DNA from: Ridgeia piscesae | Taxonomy: Eukaryota; Annelida; Polychaeta; Sabellida; Siboglinidae | Reading direction: 5' to 3' | Assembly (NCBI GenBank): GCA_025642075.2 | Contig: JAODUO010000545.1 | Location: 123,501-187,500 of the forward strand | Length of the DNA stretch: 64,000 bases | Part shown: piece by piece, positions 25,401-39,078 of the stretch | Layout of the letters: the number at the start of each line of letters is the position of its first letter | How positions within the stretch are numbered: position 1 is the first letter of the stretch | Notes under the pieces: generated by a model | What the model was told of the DNA's origin: nothing | Database searches by the model: none | Seen by the model: only the letters and a program-made list of their open reading frames with translations | Program-made: the position numbers and the translations under genes

Positions 25401-25759
25401 ATAACTCATTATATTTATTGATGTCAATTTAACCCATGTTAGTTGTGCGCCAGTATATAACTTTTCATTATTATAAACTTCATTCAGTGTGTGCTTTATA
25501 ATATTATATAACCTTTATTTTAACTTCACAAATTTTAGTTTTCTGTAATAGAAGAACTAGTTGTTATAATTGATATCATAATCATCTATACAGCTTGTTT
25601 AAAAACAGTTGTAAATATACATATCTAATTTACCTAAGTATTTTATTATTATCAATTTGTTTTACTTTTCCTTATGTTTTTTCTGTTATATTCATGTTAA
25701 TTTAATTTATTTTGGTATGGATCATATTAATTTTAGTACTTGTTTTAATGAGTAGTGAT

Positions 25760-25766
25760 GTATATG

Positions 25767-25817
<51 letters not shown>
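25760..25817. repeat. (TA)n microsatellite
   Basis: A TA run of nearly 60 bp in intron 2, preceded by TATATGTATG. Confidence 0.92.
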
Positions 25818-25820
<3 letters not shown>

Positions 25821-28800
25821 AATAACAGTAATATGCATAAGACAAGTAAGTAATTTTTTCTAAAGAGATAAACTATCACAGTAGTAATTCTCTTTAAATA
25901 CAACAAAACTTATCTGTTTGATTTATTGGAATTAAATCGAACATTTGATTGATATGTGTTTCTGCAGTAAACGTGTAATTTCTTATTGCACATGAACATA
26001 ACCTCGTTTTGTTTAAGGCAAATAAATTAAGTTTATTTAAGTTTGACAAATAAATGCATGGAATGGTTGGTTCTTAGCTGTTAAACACATCACATTGACT
26101 GGATCAGTTTCATATGGTAAGGTGCACCGGCTGACATTCAGTTGTAAGTGCATGGGGGATGGTTAGGAAATCATTTCCAAGTGAATAGACAGCAGATAAT
26201 GTTCAGCGCCAGTAAATTGTCGATCGGGAATGTTCTCGGTGACCGGGTGACAAAACGCACATAAGAGGGTCATTGTAGTTGCTAGAAGGGCTGAATTAAT
26301 AGCTGGATTGATTTGATCAGGAGGAATTATTCAGAACGGCTCCAGTGTAAGGTGGTGTCGTTTTCACCTGTTTTCACCCAGTAATCGACACAAATAGCAA
26401 CACACCTGTTTGTTAAAAAACAGTTTGCTGGATAACATTCGTATTGCTGAGAAAGCATTTTTTTATTTAGGTGCATCTTTTGCATTCTGAGACTTATTCG
26501 TATTTTCTTAGAAATTGCCTTGTCTACATCACTGCTTACTGATTTGGTCTTTCTGGCTTGTAATTTGTTTTAAGAAAAACTTGATTTTTTAAATCTTTAG
26601 ATAAGCAAAATATTTTATTCAAATAAATAGGAAAATGTGTCTTTATGTTAACCTACACGTTAACACATTAACACAACATCGGTCAGTTAATATAAATAAT
26701 TAATATACCTCCTTAGTTAAAATATACAAAAACCAATGCACTGATTATGTACAGTGCATTGCTTTAAAATAGCTTTAATCTGGTTGAGCGACTCTGAATG
26801 TAACGTGATGGATACAGTTATGATAAACTAATCAAAACTAATTAAGCTACTTAACAGGAATAATTCTACCTTAGCCATTCAAAAGGAATCACACCCAATT
26901 TATCAGTGCCGTAGATTCACAAAGCCATATTCCACCATTAAACCATTATATCAGACTAATAATACCAGCGTCAGATGTGGTCAGTGTAAAACGCAAAGAA
27001 GACAAATAATTGACATGTAGAATGATTGCAAAAGCGGATTATTTGGCAACGTCTTAAACCGTACGTAAGTGGTCACAGACCACATCAGAGACACCATCAT
27101 GTTGCTCGTGTGTGGCGATCTGTTGCACGAGACTACGAACTAACCCGCTGTACCACAGCTTATGTCTGTCCGCACGACTGACATATTAAAAATTCATATC
27201 CCAAGTCTCTATTTAACCCGAAGTACTTGTTATTTATATTGTTCTTTGAAGTGCGCAGCCAGTCAAACTGCACTGTTTCATGAAGCAACTTAATGAGCAT
27301 TGATGGCAAGAGGTTAATTGTGTTATATTGTCGCAATTATTAATAAGGTGATCCAGGTTATCACCCTCAAGGGCTTCCGTGGCAATTGCTGTCGCTGCTG
27401 GAGCCAAGAGATGCTCAAGGTTTGTTCACTGCAGTCATCATGCCCAGGGTCATGAGGATTTAAATGGCATCTGCCTTCAGAAAAAAGCCAGCAGTCTTTG
27501 CATGTCCATAATAGTTAATTAATTGTTATTTATTTAAAACTTGTTTTAATAAAGGTGGGAATTCTAAGACTGGAATATTTTTTTAATAAAGGTGGAAATA
27601 AAATTGTTTTAATAAAGGCAGGTATTCTAAGACAAATAAAATTACATGAAATTTGTTTCTTGTTAATGTTTGATTTCCTGTCATTGTTATATTTGTTTGG
27701 TGAAAGAAACAGCAAATGATTTTGCCTGTGCTTTGAAAATAAAAGTCAGCGTAACTAAAGAAACTTGTAAACGATTATGATAAAGGATTCAGTGTGTTTG
27801 AATTTATTGACCTCAAACCAGATGCAACCGTGGACATTATTTTAATATTGTCAGATTGGTTGCGTACCATGAGTTCAGTCTTTCAAACATCGTGGTAATA
27901 AGTTAACTGAAGTAAACTCTTCATGCAGCCTATGAAACAAATCAGTTGCTAAGTACAGCTGTAGTATACCAGTGACAGTTGTAATTTGCTTTAGCTAGGT
28001 TTTACAGGCCAGTTTATACCAAAAGTATAGGTGACAAACAGTAAGTGACTTCACTAAACAGGTGTACCACAAGCCACAGGTCAGGACAAACTGAGCAATG
28101 AGTCACTGAACTTGTGGATGCCCCAAAGCTATGGAGCCAGGCTTTTCACTGGATACTCCACAATTACAGATGTTTGCTATTATTCTATTGCCATTTCACC
28201 TTGAGTTGTGTCTGCTGATTGAGGATTTGTTAAAACCCTACCTTGCCTCACATTTTAATCAACCCAGCTGCCCAGCTGTTGGGTTTAGATGATGAAGAAC
28301 ACTCTGACAATACCCGACTACCCGGTTATCTGTGCATGTGATCCATGTCATTTTATTAACCTGCGTTCTTTGTCCTTCATTGTGGACGTCCTATCGCAAT
28401 TCCACCCAGCCATATCAGCATCCTAGGGACAAAGGATTTCTCTTCCTGTATCTGTTGTTTGGGTAAAATTGCCCATCATGGGTTAACCGACAGACAGTGG
28501 GACAGACGTTTAAACGACGTTTTTGTCTGCTCTGTTGTAAGCCATCCTGGATAGCTTTGAAATCGCTTTCTAGTGGAGAAGAAAAAAAATTGGCCAGACG
28601 GTTTGGTCCTGCGACTATCTCCTGTCCTCTGACCACCTGCTTGTCTTTCTGCTTCAGTTACACTTAGTAGCCCGAAGGATTCTATGAACATTACCACATA
28701 TAAAGGACACATATAGAACGTGGTCTTCCAAAACACATTACTTATCAGATGCACAGCTTTTCAAAAAGAACAGTTAAAACTTCTTAAGAGCAATTTGTCA

Positions 28801-31800
28801 TGTAGAATGTTTAGCTTTTGTGTCATCCAGGAGAAGTTAATCTGGTGGCCATTGAGCAGTGAGAAATGTTATGAGTTTAGTTGATTTGGCATACATCTGG
28901 CTTATTAACAGTCTACCAATTCATTTCTCTTTGTTGTCACCGATTGTACTCAATGCTTTACTTGCAAGGCTTTGATCTTCAGTATACCATTGTGTTCTGG
29001 TTAAGCATTTTCTGTATCTTATCTTAATATTATCAGCCACTGAGGCTATGCAACTATTTTGGTCAGAGAGTGGGTTAATCGGTCCATGTTAAGTCACCCG
29101 TTGTCCACTGTGGTTTACTCCAGCCGTAGGTGGTCTTGTGTTCAGAAAGAAAAAAAACAATTGTCCCCACCTGTCCAGGTATGACATGACAGCTGTAATC
29201 AGTGTATTCCGTATTATTTATTAAGTGGCCATTTAGCCATAAGTGGTCAATATCAAATTGTATCTTTTTGATACACCTCATGCTTCAGTAATGCAGCTAG
29301 TAATATAGACATTGTATCAGCCATTTAGAAACACCCATCTACATGTAACAGCAGAAGCACATATCTTCAAGAGGTTGATGTAGACAAACATGTTAAGTTG
29401 TATAAACCTTGTTGTTTACATAAAAACGGCACATCTCTGCATCAGAGTCCTTTTTTCTTTTAATGTGCATTATGTTAGCCGCATGTTCCTTACAATGTAG
29501 TATCTGTTTGAATCCAGTCATTTAGTTTATATGGCGCCATTCCCGCAATCACTGTTCGTCATATTCTTGGCACTCTGTTCAAGCATTGAAATGTTCAAAT
29601 GAGTTTTTATAGATTGATTTACGTACAGGTCTACTCTTAGAATAATGTCAGGGCCATAAAAAGGTTGTGGTTGAATGTGAAGAATAGTTCAGTTGATTTA
29701 AAAAATTGGGTACATTGTTTATGAGTGCAGCTCAAGTTGCAAATTTTGCAGGTTTACTATACACAACAAACAAACAAACATCTTAGTGGTCAAAATTCTT
29801 GTGGTGTGAAACTTATTTTACCCTATGAAAATGTTACATAGTTTTTTTTTAAAGCAAACTGATTGTATCTGATAAACATTAGCTTTGTTTTTCTCTCTAC
29901 GGACTCAGAAAAGATGTATTTTCACCTGGATTTCTTGAAATAATCGGCATGTCTTTGTTCCATCAAATAGAATCAGATAGGTAATTTTTTGCAGAAAATT
30001 CAACTAAGTGTGTGACAACAATTCAACTTCAAAGGCATTTATGGGGGGTGGGATGACAGGGTGAAACAACGATCACACTTTCATCTTGCACAACTTCCAC
30101 AACATCAGTGCAGAACACCAGACAAAAACTTCTGCGACTCTGCACATGCCTCCCGCCACCAGCAACCTGCCGCACCATAGCCAGAGAGTTACCAACACAA
30201 CATGCAGACATAGCGCAATGAACCGAAATAAACTGCACTGACTGACCCCTCCCAGGTCAGATTGGCCCTTCTAATAGCAGCATTGTTATTATTGCTATTA
30301 AACGTTGTTAAAAAAGGCATAATTGCTGCCGTAGACGGCCTGCCATGTGTAATGGGGCAGACGGACAAGCATGCAGACATTCGGGTGCCATCCTTCCATT
30401 CACAGACCGAGCGTTGTCAAAAGAAGCTACCTGTCAGATAAGATTTGGTCATGCTACTTTTGTTCGTAGCATTTATACGTTCTTATCAGACTATCATCAT
30501 GTTGAGTTCTGTGTTTGTACACACGATATATGTATATGTAGTATTGTGTACGGCGGCCATTCATCCTTCGAACTGCGGTGGGAAAGCTCAGAGCTGTCTT
30601 ATATCTGGGACAATCCTGCTGGGGCGGAGAGATTAGATAGCCAGGAAAATTAGTGTAGCTGCTAATTGTTCAATCTGTATGTGGATTTTGGATGTGATGT
30701 TTTTAGATCGACATCATTCTGTTCCTGCCCATCCCGTAGTCGCTATCAGTTGATGTCAGTTGAAATTGAAATGATCCGAAGGAGTGAGACAGGTTAAAAT
30801 GGGATTGCGAGAGAGTGTACTGTCAAAAGGAAGAAAGAGGAAACTGCATCTGAAAAAGTAATATGAAAGTATGCAGAATCTGCTGTAGGAGAACATGATG
30901 TCTGAGAAGTTTGGTTTTGAAATATTACTGACATCATCGACCAAATATGGTCCCATAACAAATCCAAGTTCTGATCCAGATTATGATGGTCAGCGAACAG
31001 GGGCACGAGTGTGCATAAAGCCAGATTATAATATCCAGATTGGTCACTAGATAATCAGTTTGTTTCGTTTTCTCATTGACCATGTTTAGCAAACAAGAGA
31101 TCTGTGTTCGAAGACTACTGTTTAGTGTACATCAAACCTTTTTTCGATTTTGCTGATATTATATAGCTTGTTGTAATACACTGTAGTAACTTAACATTTC
31201 TGTAGTGCATTATTCTTTCCATAGGGCTGCTGTAGTGCTTTATATTTTACATCCTGACAGACATGTTTGTTCCAGTGCCACTTTAGTGTCTCATGAAAGT
31301 ATTCAGCCACATTGCAATTGCTGCACAAAGACTGTTCATTTGTATAATATTATGTCAATCAATTATGTGGCACAGTACATAATTTATATGTATTTATGGA
31401 TATGTAATTATTTACTTTTGTAATAATCACACACGGTTTTATTAATATATTTATGGGAGACACTCCATCATCAACCTTTGGCTATGTGTATCTGAAAAAG
31501 AAATATTACATAATTTCAGTTTAATGCTGGTCGGTTTCTCAATGAAAGATTGCATACCATGATGGACCCAAATCTGCCAAGAGCTGTACGTTCCATATCT
31601 ATCTGCTTAATAACGATGCACCTCGCCAGATTTCTAAACATTCTGCACTCAGAGAATCACGTGGCTGTGAAAGCTATATAAAAACTGTCATCCATTACAG
31701 GTGGGTTGATAATGTGACCATTCATTGTTATCACTCTGGCTGTCATAATGAGAGATTTATGATGTCATCGCCAGCTCTGGTGTCCTGAATTCAGTCTAGT

Positions 31801-34121
31801 AAATCACTGTGATCTCAGTGCCATTCATGTGCTGTCTGAGTGGGTGGACTGTTCGATCAGCACCTGAGGTAGATAGTCGAATAGTGTCAAATCAAACCGG
31901 TTTTTGCTGTGTCAAAGATTGTGGGACAGTCCTTGAGGGGCAGAGTTGTGAGTGCAAACCCGGTATTATTTACAACAGATTTGCATCTTGTGCTGAGGTG
32001 TAATAGTTGGCGTGTGTTTGGTTCAGATAGCAATATATAGCAATTGTAGCACTTTTGTAGTGCCTGTATCCTTGGAAATTAAAGCAACAAATAGAATCAT
32101 TATGCATAATCATTATCAGGGACAGCCAGGTCAGGTCTTAAGTAGGGTGAAAATGCAATCTCTAATATAACTGAGGTTGTAATTGAGGAGATGTATAGTT
32201 TGCAATGCAATGATTAAGTCCAGCTATAATTATTCAGAAACAGTTCTGTTCTGTTTTAGTCAAGTATCCGTTATAGTTTCATTGCTCCTAAAAACATTTA
32301 TAAGTTATGCAAAGGCATTATTTAACAAATAAAACCAACCCATTGTTTGCCTATGGTACAGTTGTATTCCTTTTGAAGGCAGCCTTTAGTTCATCAAATG
32401 CTTCCCGTAGTTTTGGAAGTTCAGCTTCAGTTTTGGAAGTGCATCAGTACAACTGCACTGTTTCGAAAGTGAAACCGTCATTGTTCGAATGAACTGTTTA
32501 TCATATGCACACTTGCAGGTGGTCTAGAGGGACTGCACTGGTGTTTAAAAAGCTGAGCATCAAAAATGGAATGACAGTTCACCCGCTAGGTAACCTTAGT
32601 GTGTTGTGATGGGATGTTCACATTTACATTTAACAGTTTCTACAGTTGCAATATCTATGACTGTCTGTCTGAAATATGTCAGTGTCGCCTAGACGAAATG
32701 GTGTGAAATGTAGAAATTATGTGTGGTCTAGACAGACAGATAAAAGGATCTCAGGCTGTCGAGTCAAAGTGCAGTAGTCTGTAGATGGCTTGCATTTAGA
32801 GAAATTGGCTGCACCCATAACTCATTCCAGCCACAGTTCACAAAGGCCTAAGCAATGATGACTTGAGATTGAAAACTAGCATTTGTTTTGCATGGCCTGA
32901 AGAACGACGTTCGCGATTACAAAAGAACAGTCGCGGGGCCGCTGACATAAAGAACTTTTTTTGGTGTTGTGATTTCTGCTGATTGGCTGCACATGGTTAC
33001 ATGAAGAACTATTCAGCTGTAACAATGCCCCAAATGATCAGATCCGCTTCGTTGGCGATCGCTGATCGTGTCTCGCGGTGTACCCGTTGAACTGGCAGGA
33101 ACCAAACTGGGACAGGGTCGACTCGATCTCAACTTCGCATGTGCCCACACACATGCATGCATGTCCGTTTGCAGAACGCTGATGAAATATGCATTGCATT
33201 TATCGTGACATGTGGAATCGATCAAAGATGTTTTCATTATGATGCCTTGATGGGTGGTGACATGCAGGTTACAATGAAGGCCGCATTATGATCGGTCTGT
33301 GTAGATAGCACGCGTGATTAGTTGTTGCTATCTGCTTTCTGTACACACGGTCAGATTATCTGTGTTTTCAGATAAGTAGACACATAAAGAAATCACTGTG
33401 TTGGTCAGCCCTGTCCAGCGAGGTGTGTCACTTGCTGACATATGACCTGAATTCGTCATCGGGAGGGCACAGTTCAGTTCGTTTTGGGGTCTTAAAGCAG
33501 TTGCCATAACATAGCAGTCGAGGGGTGGTCTGAGTTGAATCCATGCCAAATAGTCCCTTGCTTCTTGTCATGCACGGGGTGGATGAACAGGACACTGCTG
33601 GGCGGAGGACACCTTCAGTGTTTTGTTGTGACGTTGGCAGGAGACCACCGCGAAGGTGTGTCCTTGATAGGGTGCACGTTTACCCTTTGCCATCATCTGT
33701 GTGGCCACCTCTGCAGTGTATCGCATGTGTTTCTGTACCAGAGGCCGCGTGTACATGAGTAGGTCAAAGACGTACTTGTTCAGGGGCAACAAAGTCACTC
33801 CATGGCATACGGACGACTAGCTTGTCATTGTCACCATTCTATAGTCATTGATTATATTAATCACTCTCAGTACTTTAGTAATGATTTAATGGTAATCCCA
33901 TCAACATATCTGCATACTTCATAAAATGGTGGGACCCATAAAGCATGTGTTTTGGTGTGGTAATGTTTGCCCAATGGTAGAAGACATTTAATGTCTTCTT
34001 GTATGTTTTATATAATTATGATAATAAATTCAGCCGTTTTTGGACAAAACATTTTTTATGAATATTTTCATCTTCTGCATTGAACCTTTTACCCTCATAC
34101 GCAATACACAGCATGGGAGAC

Positions 34122-34488
34122 TGCACAGGTAGTCCTGTGATTGGTGCACAGGTAGTCATCTGATTGGTGCACAGGTAGTCCTGTGATTGGTGCACAGGTA
34201 GTCATGTGATTGGTGCACAGGTAGTCCTGTGATTGGTGCACAGGTAGTCATGTGATTGGTGCACAGGTAGTCATGTGATTGGTGCACAGGTAGTCCTGTG
34301 ATTGGTGCACAGGTAGTCCTGTGATTGGTGCACAGGTAGTCCTGTGATTGGTGCACAGGTAGTCATGTGATTGGTGCACAGGTAGTCCTGTGATTGGTGG
34401 ACAGGTAGTCCTGTGATTGGTGCACAGGTAGTCCTGTGATTGGTGCACAGGTAGTCCTGTGATTGGTGCACAGGTAGTCATGTGATTG
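34122..34488. repeat. 23-bp minisatellite with a built-in hairpin, 16 copies
   Basis: Sixteen tandem copies of a 23-bp unit containing CACAGGTAGTCCTGTG followed by ATTGGTG. The core is an inverted repeat (CACAGG/CCTGTG around TAGT). Variant units read CATGTG and lose one base pair of the stem. The three - strand frames are all open because a 23-bp unit rotates the frame, so this is not coding. Confidence 0.95.
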
Positions 34489-37400
34489 AGATTGTTTGTG
34501 AACATTTAATTTCTGGCCTCAAAGAGTTTTTGTCTTGCATGTTTGACCAACAGAAATGTGTGATTAATTTACACCTTCTGACCTGACACTGTAATGGAAA
34601 ATAAGGGCCCATCTGTACCCGCATTTTGTCCACCAAGGTGGTCAAACTACAATGACCCATTGACCATAAAAGTCCTATCGTTTTTATCATCAGATCAGGC
34701 CATGAAAGTATATCTATTGTAACATCTTGACCACAGTTTTTATACGTAAGTTTACTGCTGTTTTGTTTATGGATATATTGACCTTCCCTTTTAATATGCG
34801 CATGCAAACACCAATCAATAGTTTCCAGCAATACCTACCTTTATTAAGGTTATGCGTTCTGGGGTCACGTGATGGGCATATAGTTCACACCTTTAGAAAT
34901 ATGCTCTTTGCATGCAATGTATACACAGTACCTCGCCTGGAACATTCTAATTAAACAGATAACATTGAATTTATATTAAACATCTGCGGTTCATAAAAAC
35001 ACATTTGGGTGAGCGAGATTTAAGAACTGATATCAGTGGTGATATTTAACATGATTCTACAATACCAGTGGTCAAGGGGCCTGATCAACTATCATTCATA
35101 TGACCATATGATTTTCCTCGTTAAAATTAATTTCATGCTTTAAGTTGTATCTTGAAAACTGGCAACACGATGACACCAGTGTGACAGAAATATTGTCTTC
35201 AGTGATGCAGCAACAGTTGTTTTTTTAAAGCGTGAAAGTTAAACGGATGGTATTTTCTAATGAACTAATTTTCTTGATGAAAAATCCCCAGACATAGCAG
35301 TTTTAAGAAACTAATTAAAATCGAAAACCAATCGTTATAATTCCTCGATTGCCTCGGGGCAGTTTGAAGATAGTACGCCCAAACAAGAAGTCAAGGGAAC
35401 TGTGCCAGAGTTATTGAGAAACTGAACCCGGTGACACCGTGCAGGTGAAACCCTAGTGTAGTGCTCGAGTCTGCGGAAACGTTGGCATTCGGGAGGCGCC
35501 CGGGAGAACGGAGGAGCGGGATCGGAATGAAGAGGGATCGCCCCAGGTAATGGAACACGACACGGGAGGGGCCTTGTGGTGGTGGAGTCTCTCTCCCCAC
35601 CTACAGCTACATCCCTGCCGCCAGCCCGGCTGCAGATAAGCATCCGACAAGCGAGGCAGAGACAAGTCCAACTTGTTGTCTCCGATGATCTGTCACTTCT
35701 GCTTTACCCTGACGCACACATTTTGTTTGATGGAAGCTCTCTGCCTCCGTTGTTATTCGTCCCCTCCTCCCTCTATCCCTTGTGCTGGGGTTTAATGAGT
35801 GCAATTGTATGCTCTAGATTTAGGACAGATTTGTTACGTAAAGGTGATGGTTCGTTTGGCTACTAGTTTTAGTCACATGACGGCGTCTTCACTTGACTCG
35901 TGAAACCACAGATTATGTTTACCACAAGTTTTTTAACAGTCGCGTTTCAGAAATTAAGATTTTTACACAACATAAAACTGTGTCTTAACACCCTTAAGAG
36001 CAGGGATTTGCCACTAGGTATGGAACAAAACGATAGGTCTAAGTGTCGTAGAATAACTTGTGAAAAACTGCAGTTAGTCCAAAAGTGTCGGATTTGTTAA
36101 TGCCTATAACATAGTCATTATTGAGTTGAGTGTATCATTCATTTTAACTGATTATTCATGATTGATGAGTGCAGTACCTCCCCCATGTTTATTAGTAGTT
36201 ATCTACAAGACTATTTTCATTATAAGCAGGGCAGCTACAAAGTACACGGTTCCAGATCATTAAGCAGCACTCTGTTACTGCTGGCCAATTGTTTGAATAT
36301 AATACTATTTACAATACAACTAATACTCATAGACCTGCCATGGACCCGCCCACCATATTACATAATGTTTGTCTTTACCATGGAGTTTTTATGTTTACAT
36401 AAAAGTTGCCCGCATCAGTCTTTCAAATTAGTAAACTGTTTAGATTTGTTACACCTGGATATACATTTTTAGTAACGGTAATATCTGCTACGTCTGAATC
36501 CTTGGAAACCAAGACCAATTGGATGACATTTGGCTGATTCTTCTCAATTAATTTATAAAGTTCAAGTATAACGTCTTGTTGTTTACCTAATTGTTAATAG
36601 GACATAAACCCAAAGCTATGTGGTGAAGACCCAACCATAGCTGTGTGGTGAAAACAGCATACAGACCCAGCCTCCCAACACCAGGGTGGCATCCTGGACT
36701 GACATGGGATAACATTCAGGAAAAAATCAGACTGAGTCATCTCATGTCTGTGGACCAGTGGTAAACAGGATGATGCCACATGTAGTTGTTGTAGGGTAGG
36801 AAATGGTCCGGTCAGCTGGTTGTCCAGTCAGATCAGTGAACTGCAAAGAAACCGTCTTTCCTGGCTTCATTAGTGGCAGATTCAGATAAGAGTCTGTAGT
36901 TGTATCACCTGATGGGGAGAAACTGTCTTCACAAAGATGTAACATGCTTGGTGATAACACCAACTGAAATGAAAAGTAAGTGTACACTAGCTCAAACAAG
37001 CTTCATTAGTTAAGCCAGTGTCACAGGGCCATTGACAACTTCTGGTGTTGCTGGTGACATGATGATGTGATGACAACATCCATACTGGTAACTATTTGAC
37101 TTAATTTATCTGTCCTCAGTTGTCACTCTTCATCTGGACAGTCAGGTGTCATTGTCACCAAGGCAAATCACTATCATCAGTCACCTGACAACAGTAAACA
37201 GTTAAGACTGTTTTATCCGGCTCACTTCTTACATAAGATTCAATAGAACACGGCTTAATTTCATCTATTCCTAGTCACGCTGCAGGACAGGTCTTGCAGC
37301 TACATTTGTTCTCCTTAAATGTCTTCTGAGATGTTTTAGCCACGGGTGCTACCAAATTGAGAAGAACCACTGCTCCCGGTGCGATGACTCTTTTCTATTG

Positions 37401-38590
37401 ACATGTTGTTATTGACGTATGCTGCTTGACAAAACAGTTGGCAGTTTGTCAGGAATTGCGCGGCCCTGCTGTCCATAAAGCACTGGTTGAACTGGTGTGC
37501 AGGTCATTGCCACTAGGGAAGATTAGATGATATAATTTGTATCGTTGGCTTTCCCAATAGGACAGTGGTTTTTTTCACCAGTACACATCAGTTCGTATTA
37601 TGATAGCTGTGTTCTGACTGCTCGACTATTTTCAGCAGCTCGTATGAAGAAAAATTAGACAGATGCACAGAAAGTTCCTTCAGGGTTGAAACCCAGTGCT
37701 CTCGGTTTAGTTCTCTCTGGGTGGGATAAATCTGTGGTACTAATGACTGCAGAGTTCTTTTTATTTACATGGAAGTTCTCTTTGTAACCAACTTCTGAAG
37801 AAGTGTGATTAACCATTTGCTGTAGAATGACAATGTAATGCACAATAATAATGCATGTGTAAGATTGGGAAAGATGTTTCTTTTAGTGAACTTCGTTTTC
37901 TGAATTTCTGCAATGCCTTGGTGCTGATAGCATAGTTTTATCGCAGCCGCATTGCAACATATATTTAATGCTCAGATATTCAATGTCAGGTATTGTTTTA
38001 TATCAGCGAAACTCGGAGGTCACCTGTATGCTTGCCAAAGTTGATAGATTTATGAGATTGTGTCCCAGTGCAGTAAGGTAACAAGGTTGTGAGGTTTTAT
38101 AGATGACAAAGAGGTGGCTTCTTAATAAAAAACTATCTGGATGTATTTAATCGTGATGTTCCTAAATACCTATTATAGTACTCATGATATCATTAATGTA
38201 AATTGTAAAAAATAATTTGACTTGGACCAGTTCAGAGGCGTTCGTGGAAGGTGTCGAAAACCAGTTGAAAAGATGCTTCGGTTTCCTGGTTCGTTTGTTC
38301 TGCTGTTACAGTAGATTTCACTACCTGGCTCATTGGATTGGACATAATCCCTTTGCCTCTGGGCGGCTTGCTCAGTGGCAGTGGCAGCTGACTGGGTGGA
38401 CCAGGCCCCTGAGACCAGACTGTCTCTCTCTACATTGTCTCTATTCAGCTCTGATGCCTGCTGTGAGTTTGTTGTCCCAGGAAATACCTCTGGTCATTGC
38501 TTGGTCATTAGACAGCCTTGGACAGGTCAGAACATCCCTTGACCAGTGGCTGTTTAGAAGGAACCAGATGACAAGTCTGAACAGGCTACA

Positions 38591-39078
38591 GTGACCAAAG
38601 TGAGGGATGAAGCATGGGGAGTAAGGCAGTCTTGTGAAGGAGAAGTGGGTGGGGATGTAAAAAAATCGAAAGAGAGAATGGATGATATGGAAAGAGGGAA
38701 GGAGAATGAAATATGGACAGAATATTTGGAAGGAGCGAATACGTAGGACGATAATAATTTATTCTATAGAGACAAGAATGGATATAAGAAGAATTGAGTA
38801 GATTATCTTGATTATCCAAAGTCAACAGTGGGATAATTGTGGGGTAGGACAGCAGATGGAGCAGGACAGACAAAAGAAGAGGCTAATACACACAGACAAC
38901 ATGACTGATACGCCACGGACAAGCTTAAACGTGATACAAGAAAAAAGAGATTGAAAGAAGGAGAAACGACCAAGAGAGAGATAACTAGATAAAGAGAAGA
39001 CAGCCAGAGATAAGAGACGGCTTCATGGGAGACAGCCAGATTGGGCAATAGACAGACCTGATAGAAAAACATGAGCAG
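38591..39078. other. Purine-rich stretch
   Basis: Nearly 490 bp in which the + strand is strongly biased to A and G, with many GAGA, AAGA and GGA runs. The - strand therefore shows hydrophobic Leu/Phe/Ser-rich frames of 95 codons that are composition artefacts. It is not a clean tandem repeat. Confidence 0.65.

Noticed and set aside
34122..34488. CRISPR-like or tRNA-like hairpin repeats
   Set aside because: The hairpins are in head-to-tail 23-bp units with no unique spacers. No tRNA box structure is present.
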